The notes under the pieces: model-generated | Databases searched by the model: none | Told to the model about the DNA's origin: nothing | What the model saw: the letters and a program-made list of their open reading frames with translations, nothing else | Shown here: piece after piece, positions 51,879 through 60,210 of the stretch | How the letters are laid out: every line of letters starts with the position of its first letter | Numbering within the stretch: position 1 is the first letter of the stretch | DNA from: CAZUNO01 sp964621445 [NCBI: Candidatus Hadarchaeota archaeon] | GTDB taxonomy: Archaea; CAYQAE01; CAYVLA01 | Length of the DNA: 64,000 nucleotides | Assembly: GCA_964621445.1 (NCBI GenBank) | Contig: CAZUNO010000003.1 | Span: forward strand, 86,961 to 150,960 | Direction of reading: 5' to 3' | Position numbers and translations under genes: made by a program

Positions 51879-53440
51879 GCATGAACATGCTCACTGATGA
51901 GGGGGGGAAACCGCTCATAATAACCGGAAGGATCTGCTATCCAAGTATAAGTAAACTCACGCGCGAATTTGAAATCTCCATTTATGAGGTACCGATCGAC
52001 GTCGCGGCCTTACTCACGGCAAATGATGTCATCGATGCCATGAAGGATATTGACCTGGAGGAGATAAGCTACGTCATGCTACCGGGTATGTTCAGAGGAG
52101 ACATAGACGCCCTCCAGGAGCGCTTTCAGATACCGTTCTTTCTAGGTCCTACTAACTTCGTTGATATACCTCTAGTAGTAAGCGAAACCTCGATCGCCGA
52201 GCTATCAAAGACGGTCCCCGCCGATAGGCAAATAGCAGACCATAAGCGGAAAGAGGTTCTTGGCTTCTACAGAGATGCACGCCGCAGGGAAAACCAATGG
52301 CAAGGGGAACCTCTCATTATTGGTCATGATGATAATGGGGTATCCATAGGGAGAGGGTGCCCACCTGCACTGGTTGCCGAGGTCGTTGATGCACCAAGGA
52401 AGGATGTCAAGGACATCCTAAAGGAATGCAGGCACTACCTTGAATCCGGAGCAGATATCATAGATATGGGGATGATTCCTCGGGAGGATAACTCGAAATG
52501 GATCACATCAACAATACCCGAGATTAAGGCCGAAATCCAGGCGGCCATCAGTATAGACACAATGTCAGAGAAAGAGATCTTGGCTGCGAACGATCACCAA
52601 GCGGATCTTATTCTAAGTATCTGTGGAAGCACCATTGATTTAGTCCCCAGCATCGACCTGCCCTTTGTGCTAGTTCCCGTTGATGATCCCCAAAGCAAAC
52701 CCCCTGATTCCAGCCAAGCCAGAGTAGAGAAGCTAAAATCCTACCTAAAACTCATCGGTAACCGGAATGTAATCCTTGACCCTTTACTGGCACCAATAGG
52801 AACTGGATTCTATTCATCCATTAAATCGTATTTAAAACTGGAGGAGGAACTCCCGAAATTTCCATCATTAATGGGGATAGGAAATGTTACCGAATTAATC
52901 GATGTTGATTCCATTGGCATCAACGCAGTGCTCGCTGCTTTGGCGCTCAAGGCAAACACGTCATTGATCTTAACAACGGAAAACAGCCAAAAATGTAGAA
53001 ACTCGTTATCGGAGCTCAGCACAGCTTTAGCGATGATCTATTACTCACAACAGAAAAAAATAGTCCCAAAAAACATGGGCCTTAACCTCCTTCGCTACAA
53101 GGAAAAGAGGAAAAGGATTGATCCCACACCTCTAGCAAAACCTGAAATCAAGGCAGGAAAAGGAAAGCAAAAAACGGATATTGATAGGAATATAAAGTTC
53201 CACATTTTACTAAGGAACAAAAGAATTCATGTACTGAGGGAGGGAGAGGGAGATAAGATCCATCTTTCGGGGAATTCCGCCATGGACATCTGCTTTGAGC
53301 TGGATAGGCAAGAACTATTGCCGGGACCAGCCCATTCCGTGTATTTAGGAAGGGAGCTGGCAAAGGCAGAGACCGCGCTAAAGACCGGCCGTAGCTACAT
53401 CCAGGACCAGAACCTATTCACTGAGGTTGATGAGTCTTGA
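51875..53440 (+). CDS. Dihydropteroate synthase-like protein of H4MPT synthesis
   Basis: A 521-residue protein. An N-terminal domain of about 150 residues (MLTDEGGKPLIITGRI, MLPGMFRGD), a central DHPS-like TIM barrel (HYLESGADIIDMGMIPRED, AAISIDTMSEKE, VILDPLLAPIGTGFYSS) and a C-terminal alpha/beta domain. It probably forms or modifies the pterin-aminobenzene linkage, the counterpart of DHPS in folate synthesis; the exact step is known from family position only. GTG start overlapping the stop before; TTGA overlap with the next gene. Confidence 0.88.
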   Translation: MSMNMLTDEGGKPLIITGRICYPSISKLTREFEISIYEVPIDVAALLTANDVIDAMKDIDLEEISYVMLPGMFRGDIDALQERFQIPFFLGPTNFVDIPLVVSETSIAELSKTVPADRQIADHKRKEVLGFYRDARRRENQWQGEPLIIGHDDNGVSIGRGCPPALVAEVVDAPRKDVKDILKECRHYLESGADIIDMGMIPREDNSKWITSTIPEIKAEIQAAISIDTMSEKEILAANDHQADLILSICGSTIDLVPSIDLPFVLVPVDDPQSKPPDSSQARVEKLKSYLKLIGNRNVILDPLLAPIGTGFYSSIKSYLKLEEELPKFPSLMGIGNVTELIDVDSIGINAVLAALALKANTSLILTTENSQKCRNSLSELSTALAMIYYSQQKKIVPKNMGLNLLRYKEKRKRIDPTPLAKPEIKAGKGKQKTDIDRNIKFHILLRNKRIHVLREGEGDKIHLSGNSAMDICFELDRQELLPGPAHSVYLGRELAKAETALKTGRSYIQDQNLFTEVDES

Positions 53441-54432
53441 AAACTGGAGTTCGGGTTAAAACCGGTCCAAGACTCCATTTCGGCTTGTTAGACCTATCCG
53501 GTGACATGGGCAGGGTGGACGGTGGAATCGGCATGGCCCTTCAGGAACCTTCTCTGGTCATCCAGGGTAGGAGATCGAGTTCCACGAAAAGCAACAAGTT
53601 CTCTAAACTGGTTGAGTATGCGGTTGACGCTCTAAACAAGCATTATGATAAAAATTACAGCCTCGATATCCAGGTAGATCGATCTTACCCCCAGCACGTG
53701 GGACTGGGATCCACCACCCAGATCCTCCTCTCAATCTCATACATCTACAACTTAATTTTCGGACGAACACATAACTCGCGAGAAATGGCCAATTTGCTAG
53801 GGCGAGGTGGAACATCCGGGATTGGGGTAGCATCCTTTCGATCAGGAGGCTTCATACTTGATGCAGGTCATACCTTTGGTCATAACGGTGAAAAGAATAC
53901 ATTCCTGCCGTCGAGGGTTTCTAATTGTCCTCCTGCACCCGTTCTCTTTAGGCATCGCATTGCATCTGACTGGGTCGTTGATCTACTCGTACCCCTTGAT
54001 TCCCCAGGCCTCTCCGGTAGACCTGAAGCCGAATTCTTTCAGAAAAAATGCCCAATTCCTCGGCCAGAAACCGATAGGATATCTAGAATAGTATTATCAA
54101 TTATCCTTCCAAGCGTTATTTCATCTGATATTAAACGCTTTTCTAAAGGCATTAACCTACTTACAACGTTGGGATTCAAGTATCTAGAGATACAAAACCA
54201 ATCTGAATACGTAAGGAATCTAATTTCCGATATTAAACTGGTTACTAAAAATCAAGCAGCAGTTGGTTTAAGTTCATTTGGTCCAACCGTTTTTGTTATA
54301 AGTAAAAATAATTTAAGAATGAAATTCATTGATAAATTAAAGGATCACATATCGTATATACAATCACAACATGGAGTTACTTACTACGTAACAAGGTGTA
54401 GAAATATTGGGGCTACTGTAAATGTATGGTAG
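53437..54432 (+). CDS. mptG: Beta-ribofuranosylaminobenzene 5'-phosphate synthase
   Basis: A 331-residue GHMP-kinase-like enzyme. TGPRLHFGLLDLSGDMGRVDGGIG, QHVGLGSTTQILLS and GRGGTSGIGVASFRSGGFILDAGH are typical of the family. It joins PRPP with 4-hydroxybenzoate, the first committed H4MPT step. TTG start with TTGA overlap. The 3' third is unusually AT rich compared with the first part (for example AAATTAAAGGATC near the end), leading into the skewed region downstream. Confidence 0.92.
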   Translation: MKTGVRVKTGPRLHFGLLDLSGDMGRVDGGIGMALQEPSLVIQGRRSSSTKSNKFSKLVEYAVDALNKHYDKNYSLDIQVDRSYPQHVGLGSTTQILLSISYIYNLIFGRTHNSREMANLLGRGGTSGIGVASFRSGGFILDAGHTFGHNGEKNTFLPSRVSNCPPAPVLFRHRIASDWVVDLLVPLDSPGLSGRPEAEFFQKKCPIPRPETDRISRIVLSIILPSVISSDIKRFSKGINLLTTLGFKYLEIQNQSEYVRNLISDIKLVTKNQAAVGLSSFGPTVFVISKNNLRMKFIDKLKDHISYIQSQHGVTYYVTRCRNIGATVNVW

Positions 54433-54441
54433 TTATCTTCA

Positions 54442-54516
54442 TTGTTTGATTGTTTGACAAAGGAAACAGAACAACCTGAAAGAGGGGTACTATTGAGTTT
54501 TGTTTGATCGTTTGAA
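54442..54516 (+). repeat. Pair of direct repeats after mptG
   Basis: TTGTTTGATTGTTTGAC (54442-54458) and TTGTTTGATCGTTTGAA (54500-54516) are 17-base near copies with two differences, 58 bases apart, in the 188-base spacer between the convergent mptG and ATPase genes. Each copy is itself GTTTGA repeated. No gene is seen here. Confidence 0.4.
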
Positions 54517-54620
54517 TGATTATAGTTGTAGCTCCGATGGATATCTTGGAAAAGAGCATTTTCCCACCTGGTTTAGTTTTTTGTTTGTGTATGTTTGTTC
54601 AAATGTTCAAATGGATTGGG

Positions 54621-55721
54621 TTATCCCTTTTTGAAGGCTCTGGTAATATCTTTGGAGAGAGTGTACTTGTTTTTTCTCCCGACTTTTTCCACTTGAACTG
54701 CTCCCATGTTACGTAACCTGTTTAGTTGGGTGTTTATGCTACCGTAGTTGTCAACGTCGAGTTCATCTAGCACATCCTTTATGAAGGCACCGTCGGGATA
54801 GTCAACAAGGGCCTGGATTATCTCACTTTGTTGTGGTGAGTATCTTTCTAGGATCTGTTCTCTCATTGGGCCCGTGTCCTTCTTCTTTCCTAGGTAATCA
54901 GCGACCAGATCGGCATCTATAACATCTTTCCCTGACCTAATAGTCTGGAAGACTAATTGAGCTGCTATGGTTAGAGTATCCCTGGGTACCCCGTTTGAGT
55001 GTGCATGGATCTGTTCTATCGCCTCGTCTGTGAAGGGAAGGCCATCCTCTACTTCCTTCTCACCCCTGGCCCATGCTATTCTCCTGTAGATAAGTTCCTT
55101 TGTTTCTTCTAGGTCGAATGCCTCGAGGTAGATACGCATCTTTATTCGATCCTCGAGCGGAGGAACTTTCTTCCTGATGGTGTCTAGAGCATCTTCAGTT
55201 CCCGCGAACACTATGGACCCGCCGGCATCGTGTAGGGTTCTCACCCATCGGGCAGCTGGTTCGGATATTTCCTGGAATTCGTCGATTAAGATAACGATGT
55301 TTTCTTGTTGTAGGTGTTGTGTTATGTTTGTTGCAATTCTGTCTAGCTCTAGGGCCCTGTTTCTGGAAAAGATGGAGGATAGTCTTTCCAGGATGGAGGG
55401 TGAGTGAACGTTTTGATGTATGTGCCGGAGCATTTCGTCGTGGGTAAGGGGTTTTTCTATTAGGATTACCTTTCCGCCATTTTCCTTGCGAAGCATGTAG
55501 TGAAGCTTCTTTAGAAATGCGCTTTTACCATATCCTATGGGGGAAAGAATGGATACCATGCCCTGGTTATGTTGAAGCATGAAGGTTGCTTGGTTAAGTT
55601 CCTCTTCGTATCTGGGAACATAAACGAATTCATTGGGTAAAGGAGTATTCAGAATAAAGGGTTCTCTTCCGTGAGTCCAGCCTTGTTTGTTATAGAACTC
55701 CTCTGTTATGTTGGTGTTCAA
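54621..55721 (-). CDS. Orphan AAA+ ATPase with C-terminal winged helix
   Basis: A 366-residue protein. N-terminal segment REPFILNTPLPNEFVYVPRYEEELN, Walker A SPIGYGKSAFL, Walker B IVILIDEFQEIS, sensor-1-like IVFAGTEDAL, and a C-terminal winged-helix region (QSEIIQALVDYPDGAFIKDVLDEL). It resembles ExeA/TniB or Orc/Cdc6-like ATPases but lacks the Orc1/Cdc6 hallmark sequences I know, so I would not call it an initiator. ATG 55721. It is surrounded by gene-poor GT/G-rich DNA and inserted between H4MPT and methanofuran operons, unlike its neighbours. Confidence 0.65.
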   Translation of the reverse strand: MNTNITEEFYNKQGWTHGREPFILNTPLPNEFVYVPRYEEELNQATFMLQHNQGMVSILSPIGYGKSAFLKKLHYMLRKENGGKVILIEKPLTHDEMLRHIHQNVHSPSILERLSSIFSRNRALELDRIATNITQHLQQENIVILIDEFQEISEPAARWVRTLHDAGGSIVFAGTEDALDTIRKKVPPLEDRIKMRIYLEAFDLEETKELIYRRIAWARGEKEVEDGLPFTDEAIEQIHAHSNGVPRDTLTIAAQLVFQTIRSGKDVIDADLVADYLGKKKDTGPMREQILERYSPQQSEIIQALVDYPDGAFIKDVLDELDVDNYGSINTQLNRLRNMGAVQVEKVGRKNKYTLSKDITRAFKKG

Positions 55722-56266
55722 TTTCTACCACTGAGGTGCGTGCCTTAAGGATCGTCTTGTGCGGGTAAACCTAAACATCACTCTAACGTTTGCTGAACAT
55801 AGATAACGTACGGCTTCCAATAATTGATAGGCAAATCTCGTTCTAATAAAGCTTTTTGTTTTATTTGTTGGCCCATGTTTTAGTTGTTGTTGCGCTCTGA
55901 TCAGAAGTTGTATGAATAGTTGGGTTTGTTGTTATTGTTGGGGTGCTTTGGTAGGCAATTTTGATAGGCCTGGATATATCCAAAAGCAGATGATAATGAT
56001 TTCGTTTGGTTTGTTGGTCTATTGTGTTCCTTCCGTTATGCTTGAATGTTTGGTGGGGTTTAACTCAGAGACCGTTGTTGGTCTTGTTGGAGTTAGTTAT
56101 TGCTTACGTTAGGAGTTTGTATATGTTTGTTATTGATACGTTTACCTGTTAGCTGAACCGTTTATTGATGCGGTATAGTTGTTAGGCAGGTTTGAATTTG
56201 TTTGTTTTGGTGTTATTGGCGGTGGATAATGGCTGTTTAATTTGTTGATTTGTTATTAAGCGTATG
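55722..56266. other. Gene-poor GT-rich region, 545 bases
   Basis: Plus strand is rich in GTT/GTTG (for example gtttgttgttattgttgggg near 55920) and poor in C, opposite in feel to the rest of the window. The short plus ORF at 55912-56112 has no ribosome site and low-complexity composition. No tRNA or known RNA recognised. Contains the promoter of the ATPase gene near 55735-55760. Confidence 0.45.
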
Positions 56267-57196
56267 TTATGCTTTAGCTCGACCTATTAAATGGCGGGAA
56301 ATTGCGCCAGTTACGTCAACTCCGGATGCCCTAGCGGTTGCTTCAAATGATGGAGAAGGGTTAACTTCAAGTAGCTTATGCCCTTCGGAAGTATCAAGAA
56401 TGTCTACGCCGGCAATATCTAGATTAAGTACTTCTGAAGCCTTAATAGCGTCTTCAGCCATCTCAGCGGGTATATATTGTTTATCCAGCGCCTCTGCGGT
56501 GGCACCAAGGGATATATTATGCTTGTATATGGAGCCCTGTCGCTTTATTGCAGCGATGATTTCATTACCAACAAGCAGTATTCTAATATCATATGAGGAA
56601 GGAATGTAGGGCTGGATCATGGCGGGTTGTTTGTTCATATGAAAGAGGGAAAGGGTGTCTCCTAAACAAACATCATCCTTAGCTAACATAACACCAATCC
56701 CACCAGCGCTTTGAAGGGCCTTGATTACACAGGGGGAATGGATAGTTGAGTTTGTTATATGTATGTTACGTATGGGGTTTGGTGATACGAAAAAGGGAAC
56801 TATTGGTAAATCATTTTTAGATAGAATGGAGAGACAAAGATGCTTCCTGGCGCTTAGATATATGGAACGCGGATGGTTAATAACGGGGACTTGTTGAGAG
56901 GCAATCCACATGGTCTCAAAAAAGAATTGGAAACATCTAGGACCGTATTCCTCAAGCCATGAAGATATGGGCCTTTGGAAAATTAGATCAAAGGAGGAAA
57001 ATGACATGTTTTCAACTTGGCCGTAAGCTAGGTCATTTAGGTCTGGAGAAGGGCCTGAACCGGTTTGAGGATGATTGATTAGGGAGAGCCAGGTGTCATT
57101 TGGACTGAAAACATCAAATTCGATGCCCAGGGAATTGAATTTTGGGGCAAAAAGGGATACTTCCTTTTTGTTTTTTGGAAAGTAGGCTATCCTCAT
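56267..57196 (-). CDS. RimK-like ATP-grasp ligase, candidate MptN
   Basis: A 309-residue ATP-grasp protein of the RimK family. ATP-grasp motifs: CVIKALQSAGGIGVML, MIQPYIPSSYDIRILLVGN, AAIKRQ, HNISLGATAEAL, and GVDILDTSEGHKLLEVNPSPSFEATARASG. RimK relatives add glutamate to a cofactor; MptN (H4MPT to tetrahydrosarcinapterin) and CofF (F420) are members. Placement between H4MPT and methanofuran operons supports a cofactor ligase. ATG preceded by an inverted repeat. Confidence 0.78.
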   Translation of the reverse strand: MRIAYFPKNKKEVSLFAPKFNSLGIEFDVFSPNDTWLSLINHPQTGSGPSPDLNDLAYGQVENMSFSSFDLIFQRPISSWLEEYGPRCFQFFFETMWIASQQVPVINHPRSIYLSARKHLCLSILSKNDLPIVPFFVSPNPIRNIHITNSTIHSPCVIKALQSAGGIGVMLAKDDVCLGDTLSLFHMNKQPAMIQPYIPSSYDIRILLVGNEIIAAIKRQGSIYKHNISLGATAEALDKQYIPAEMAEDAIKASEVLNLDIAGVDILDTSEGHKLLEVNPSPSFEATARASGVDVTGAISRHLIGRAKA

Positions 57197-57788
57197 TGGA
57201 ATTCCCTTTGATTTTATGTTATGACTTGTAGCATAACAAGAAGGGGGGGAAAAGTTATATGTGTTGTTATGATTAGAATAATGGAGTAAGAAAGGGGTTG
57301 GCTGATAACGGCAAGGTTAGAGATTTGGGTTAATAACAATAGGGGGTAAATGGGGAAATTACAAATAAATATTAATAAGATTGATTCCAAAAGTTATTAA
57401 TCATTTTATTCAGCATTGGAATTAGAAGCCAGAAATGCGTTCATGAAGATATGAGATGACATTAATCCTGTATCTGGGACGTTGGAGATTATCATTTGCT
57501 AAATAAAGAAATCTAAGGGCCTGGCCTGCCGGTTACGGGCATTAATTGTAAATCATAATAAGTCTCAAAAAGGGGGGTGGAAACGGAAAAAAAGAAAGAG
57601 GCATCTCGAAAAGGGGCAAAAGGGGGGTGCTAGTGTAACTATATATGAATTAGGGCTGCAATAAGGTTTAATTAAAAAAATGGACAGCTATGGGGGCATA
57701 AGAGGAGTAATGGGAAGCAAAAAGGGGTTTGATGGGTAATAAGATGGGTGTTAGGAGGGGGTCAAGGATGCAGGATTATTTCTAATAC
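57197..57788. other. G-rich intergenic region, 592 bases
   Basis: Plus strand carries many G runs after A runs: aagaaggggggg (57239), aaaaaggggggtggaaacgg (57567), aaaaggggcaaaagggggg (57609), aaaaagggg (57719), ggaggggg (57753). No gene or RNA recognised; no matching C runs on the plus strand. The stretch GTGGAAACGG at 57577-57586 is like the core of archaeal origin recognition boxes, but a single copy proves nothing. Promoter of mptN-like gene at its left end. Confidence 0.45.
57217..57238 (-). promoter_or_regulatory. Inverted repeat before the mptN-like gene
   Basis: TGTTATG and CATAACA face each other around eight bases, about 20-40 bases before the ATG at 57196 and overlapping its AT-rich promoter element (minus strand ataacataaaat). 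This looks like an operator, but no regulator is known. Confidence 0.4.
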
Positions 57789-58496
57789 TCAAATTAGGGT
57801 TTCTTTGAAACGATCAACCCTATGTGCCGTTATTTTACCGTTACGCCGGTCGTTAGATTGACAGGCAGCACCTCTGATACCTATAACATCTGGTGATAAT
57901 GTTTTGAGTTGTTTAGAGTGATTCAGATTTAGGGAGCCGGCCAGGGCGGAGATCATATCCATTTCCTGGAGGTGGGAGATAAATGAACAGAGTTCATCAT
58001 AAGCCATGAAGTCAAACAAACATCTACCATCTTTGTTTATTGTGTCGATAAGGACCCCATCAGCTCCAGATTGGGATGCCGCCTGGAGTAGGACCAGGGG
58101 GGAAATGGACCCAACAAGTTCCCAGTCGGCGTAGCCACAGGCTATTACCTTAATCGAGGGATCGATTGATTTAACGATATCAACGGAGGGGGTGAGTAGG
58201 GCTTGGGCCTCGGATTGGGTTTTTGTACCAAAGAGACCAAGCTTAACGTAATCCGGTGAAAGATATGCCGCCCCGGCGGCTGCCAAGCTGACGGTTCCGG
58301 GAAGATTTGGGAGATCACCTATAGCACAACTGGTTTCACTTGTTCCGTTTACGGCATCGATAATCCTAGAGGCCTTCTGGGGAGTTGGGGCTCCAAGAGA
58401 GCCCTCCGCGGGATTCTTTATGTCAACAATGTCGGCGCCACCCGAGATGGCTTCTGGCACCTCTTCCTCGTCTACAACGCTGACTAGTAACCTCAT
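57789..58496 (-). CDS. mfnB: (5-formylfuran-3-yl)methyl phosphate synthase
   Basis: A 235-residue MfnB (DUF556) TIM barrel enzyme. RLLVSVVDEEEVPEAISGGADIVDIKNPAEGSLGA, GTVSLAAAGAAYLSPDYVKLGLFG and GADGVLIDTINKDGR are diagnostic. It makes the furan ring of methanofuran from two glyceraldehyde-3-phosphate molecules. Last gene of the mfn operon; overlaps the mfnE stop by four bases. Confidence 0.94.
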   Translation of the reverse strand: MRLLVSVVDEEEVPEAISGGADIVDIKNPAEGSLGAPTPQKASRIIDAVNGTSETSCAIGDLPNLPGTVSLAAAGAAYLSPDYVKLGLFGTKTQSEAQALLTPSVDIVKSIDPSIKVIACGYADWELVGSISPLVLLQAASQSGADGVLIDTINKDGRCLFDFMAYDELCSFISHLQEMDMISALAGSLNLNHSKQLKTLSPDVIGIRGAACQSNDRRNGKITAHRVDRFKETLI

Positions 58497-59149
58497 GATG
58501 TGATGGTAGAGGATTCGCTATAAATATGAGTTCCATACGTTCGGCCGTTAACCAAAAGCTGATGAATTCGTTTTGGGTGGTGACCATTTACAATCCATGC
58601 CTCAAGTCCATGTTTCCTAAGAATAATCGGGAGATATTCGTCTACCAGGGATTGACGGTGACCGGAGAGGTCCTTTGCTGTGAGGGATTTGATGATCTCT
58701 TTGGATTTTTGATTCGTCAGCCCATCAACAGATTTTAATAGAAGCAATTTGGAGTTTAGGGTATTGGCTAAATAAGCGGAGATTGTATCGGAGGTCACTT
58801 CCCAGCTTTGGGGAAGATCTGATTCCTTGATAGGCGAGTAGGGAAGAAAAATGGGGATCGGTTTGCCGGGTTCCGGCTTTGGCTGCGTCGATAGGCTAAA
58901 GTAATTCGGCCAGCTAGATTCAATACAATAAGCGTTGAGGTGCATGGCAAGGATTGCCAGCCAGTGAGAACCTCTATTCCCAATACTGTAGTTATGCCCC
59001 AGTTTTCTGATTAGATCTGCATAGGAGCCCCCACCCGCTACAGCCGCAATATCTTTTATCTTATGGACATTCCAAAGCTCGCCGACTATTTCTTCCAGTA
59101 TCTCACTTGCGTCATTTATGAGACTTCCACCGATCTTCACGACCCACAT
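58493..59149 (-). CDS. mfnE: [5-(aminomethyl)furan-3-yl]methyl phosphate kinase
   Basis: A 218-residue amino acid kinase. VVKIGGSLIND at the N terminus, AVAGGGSYADLIRK, SDTISAYLANTL, LLLLKSVDGLT and WIVNGHHPKRI are seen. MfnE turns the furan phosphate to a pyrophosphate for coupling. I chose the ATG that makes a TAATG overlap with the mfnF stop and is preceded by ggagg; a longer start at 59167 is possible. Confidence 0.9.
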   Translation of the reverse strand: MWVVKIGGSLINDASEILEEIVGELWNVHKIKDIAAVAGGGSYADLIRKLGHNYSIGNRGSHWLAILAMHLNAYCIESSWPNYFSLSTQPKPEPGKPIPIFLPYSPIKESDLPQSWEVTSDTISAYLANTLNSKLLLLKSVDGLTNQKSKEIIKSLTAKDLSGHRQSLVDEYLPIILRKHGLEAWIVNGHHPKRIHQLLVNGRTYGTHIYSESSTITS

Positions 59150-60210
59150 TACTTGGCCATCCTCCATGCCTCAATCGAAAGTGAAACCGCTGGAGCTGTA
59201 GTGCAAACCTCCTTTTCCAGGCCGGCAACATCCATGTTGAGTTCCTGGTTCACGAAATTTTGGAAGGGGATAGGTGTTTTTAATCCGGTCTTTAGGGCGG
59301 CTGGTTTGGCAAGACATTCAGAGCCGCTTCCCGCGATAATACAGGGAATCTCTGTCCCGAGTTTGGCTCTGTTGAGAACAAAGCCGATGGACTTCTCCAC
59401 CCTTTCAATCTGTCTATTGCGAACCGAGACGGCGATTTCTCGGATCTGGTTCCCATTAAGCTCTTGAAGGTCCGAGCACACGACTCTGGCCAGTCTTCTC
59501 ATGCAGGCGGTAAGGTTTGTTCCCTTGCCATCAGCTGTAGGTCCGCCGTAATCACCTGGACCTAACAGACCGAGAATTATGTTGACATCGCCCATAGTTG
59601 CAAATTCCTCTGAAGCGCAGGGGATTTCACTACCACCCAAATTCACCGAGTCCACTACTGTGGCTACGTTGGTCCTAGTCGAACCGGTGTATACCAGTTC
59701 CCGATTCTTGAGTCTACCTCTGTCCGTTGGGTCATTGACAGCTGGACGTCCAGATAGGATGGGGATTATATCGGTGGTGGTTGATCCCGAATCTATTAGC
59801 AAGGACTGGGAGTGAGCTCTCCCTATCAGCAAGGATGTTGGGACCCAATTTGCTGCGGCGACTTCCAATGGGCGGGATATTGCTGTTTTGCCCTTAACCA
59901 CCGATCCCGAGTTTAGGATGATTCTGGTTTCTGGCTCCTGTTCTAGGAGACTAGAAAGAACGAATTCTACTCCCTGCTTTTTTGATTGGAAGCAATCCGC
60001 GAGCTCCGCCGTCATGGTGGCCAAGGTTAGATGTGGGACAGCCTGGTAGGGCTCCAATAGCTTCTGAACTAATTTGGGGAAAGAGCGGTAGTTCTTCCAA
60101 AATGGATGGTAGATTGATTTTAGGTCACGGATTTCGAGCCCCTCTCCCCCATTTGAGGTTACTGCAATTTTGGTGTTTGCACCGCCAATATCTAACCCGA
60201 TTGCTAGCAT
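59149..60210 (-). CDS. mfnF: Methanofuran synthesis coupling enzyme
   Basis: A 353-residue ASKHA-type protein. GLDIGGANTKIAV begins it, then LIDSGSTTTDIIPI with a conserved phosphate loop, and IAGSGSECLAK near the C terminus. MfnF joins tyramine (or its glutamyl form) to the furan pyrophosphate. Start ATG 60210 lies seven bases inside mfnD; an upstream extension is not supported. TAATG overlap with mfnE. Confidence 0.9.
   Translation of the reverse strand: MLAIGLDIGGANTKIAVTSNGGEGLEIRDLKSIYHPFWKNYRSFPKLVQKLLEPYQAVPHLTLATMTAELADCFQSKKQGVEFVLSSLLEQEPETRIILNSGSVVKGKTAISRPLEVAAANWVPTSLLIGRAHSQSLLIDSGSTTTDIIPILSGRPAVNDPTDRGRLKNRELVYTGSTRTNVATVVDSVNLGGSEIPCASEEFATMGDVNIILGLLGPGDYGGPTADGKGTNLTACMRRLARVVCSDLQELNGNQIREIAVSVRNRQIERVEKSIGFVLNRAKLGTEIPCIIAGSGSECLAKPAALKTGLKTPIPFQNFVNQELNMDVAGLEKEVCTTAPAVSLSIEAWRMAK

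Noticed and set aside
54621-55721. ATPase as an Orc1/Cdc6 initiator
   Set aside because: Has Walker motifs and a winged helix but none of the Orc1/Cdc6 family signatures I know; assigned only as an orphan AAA+ ATPase.
55912-56112. 66-residue plus-strand ORF in the GT-rich region
   Set aside because: No ribosome site; composition is simply that of the GT-rich DNA; no recognisable domain. Kept only as part of the intergenic description.
57577-57586. GTGGAAACGG as an origin recognition box
   Set aside because: Single partial match without other copies or an Orc1/Cdc6 gene; used only as a hint in the skew finding.
57567-57763. G-run series as a CRISPR array or tandem repeat
   Set aside because: The G runs are unequally spaced, differ in flanks, and have no repeat-spacer regularity.
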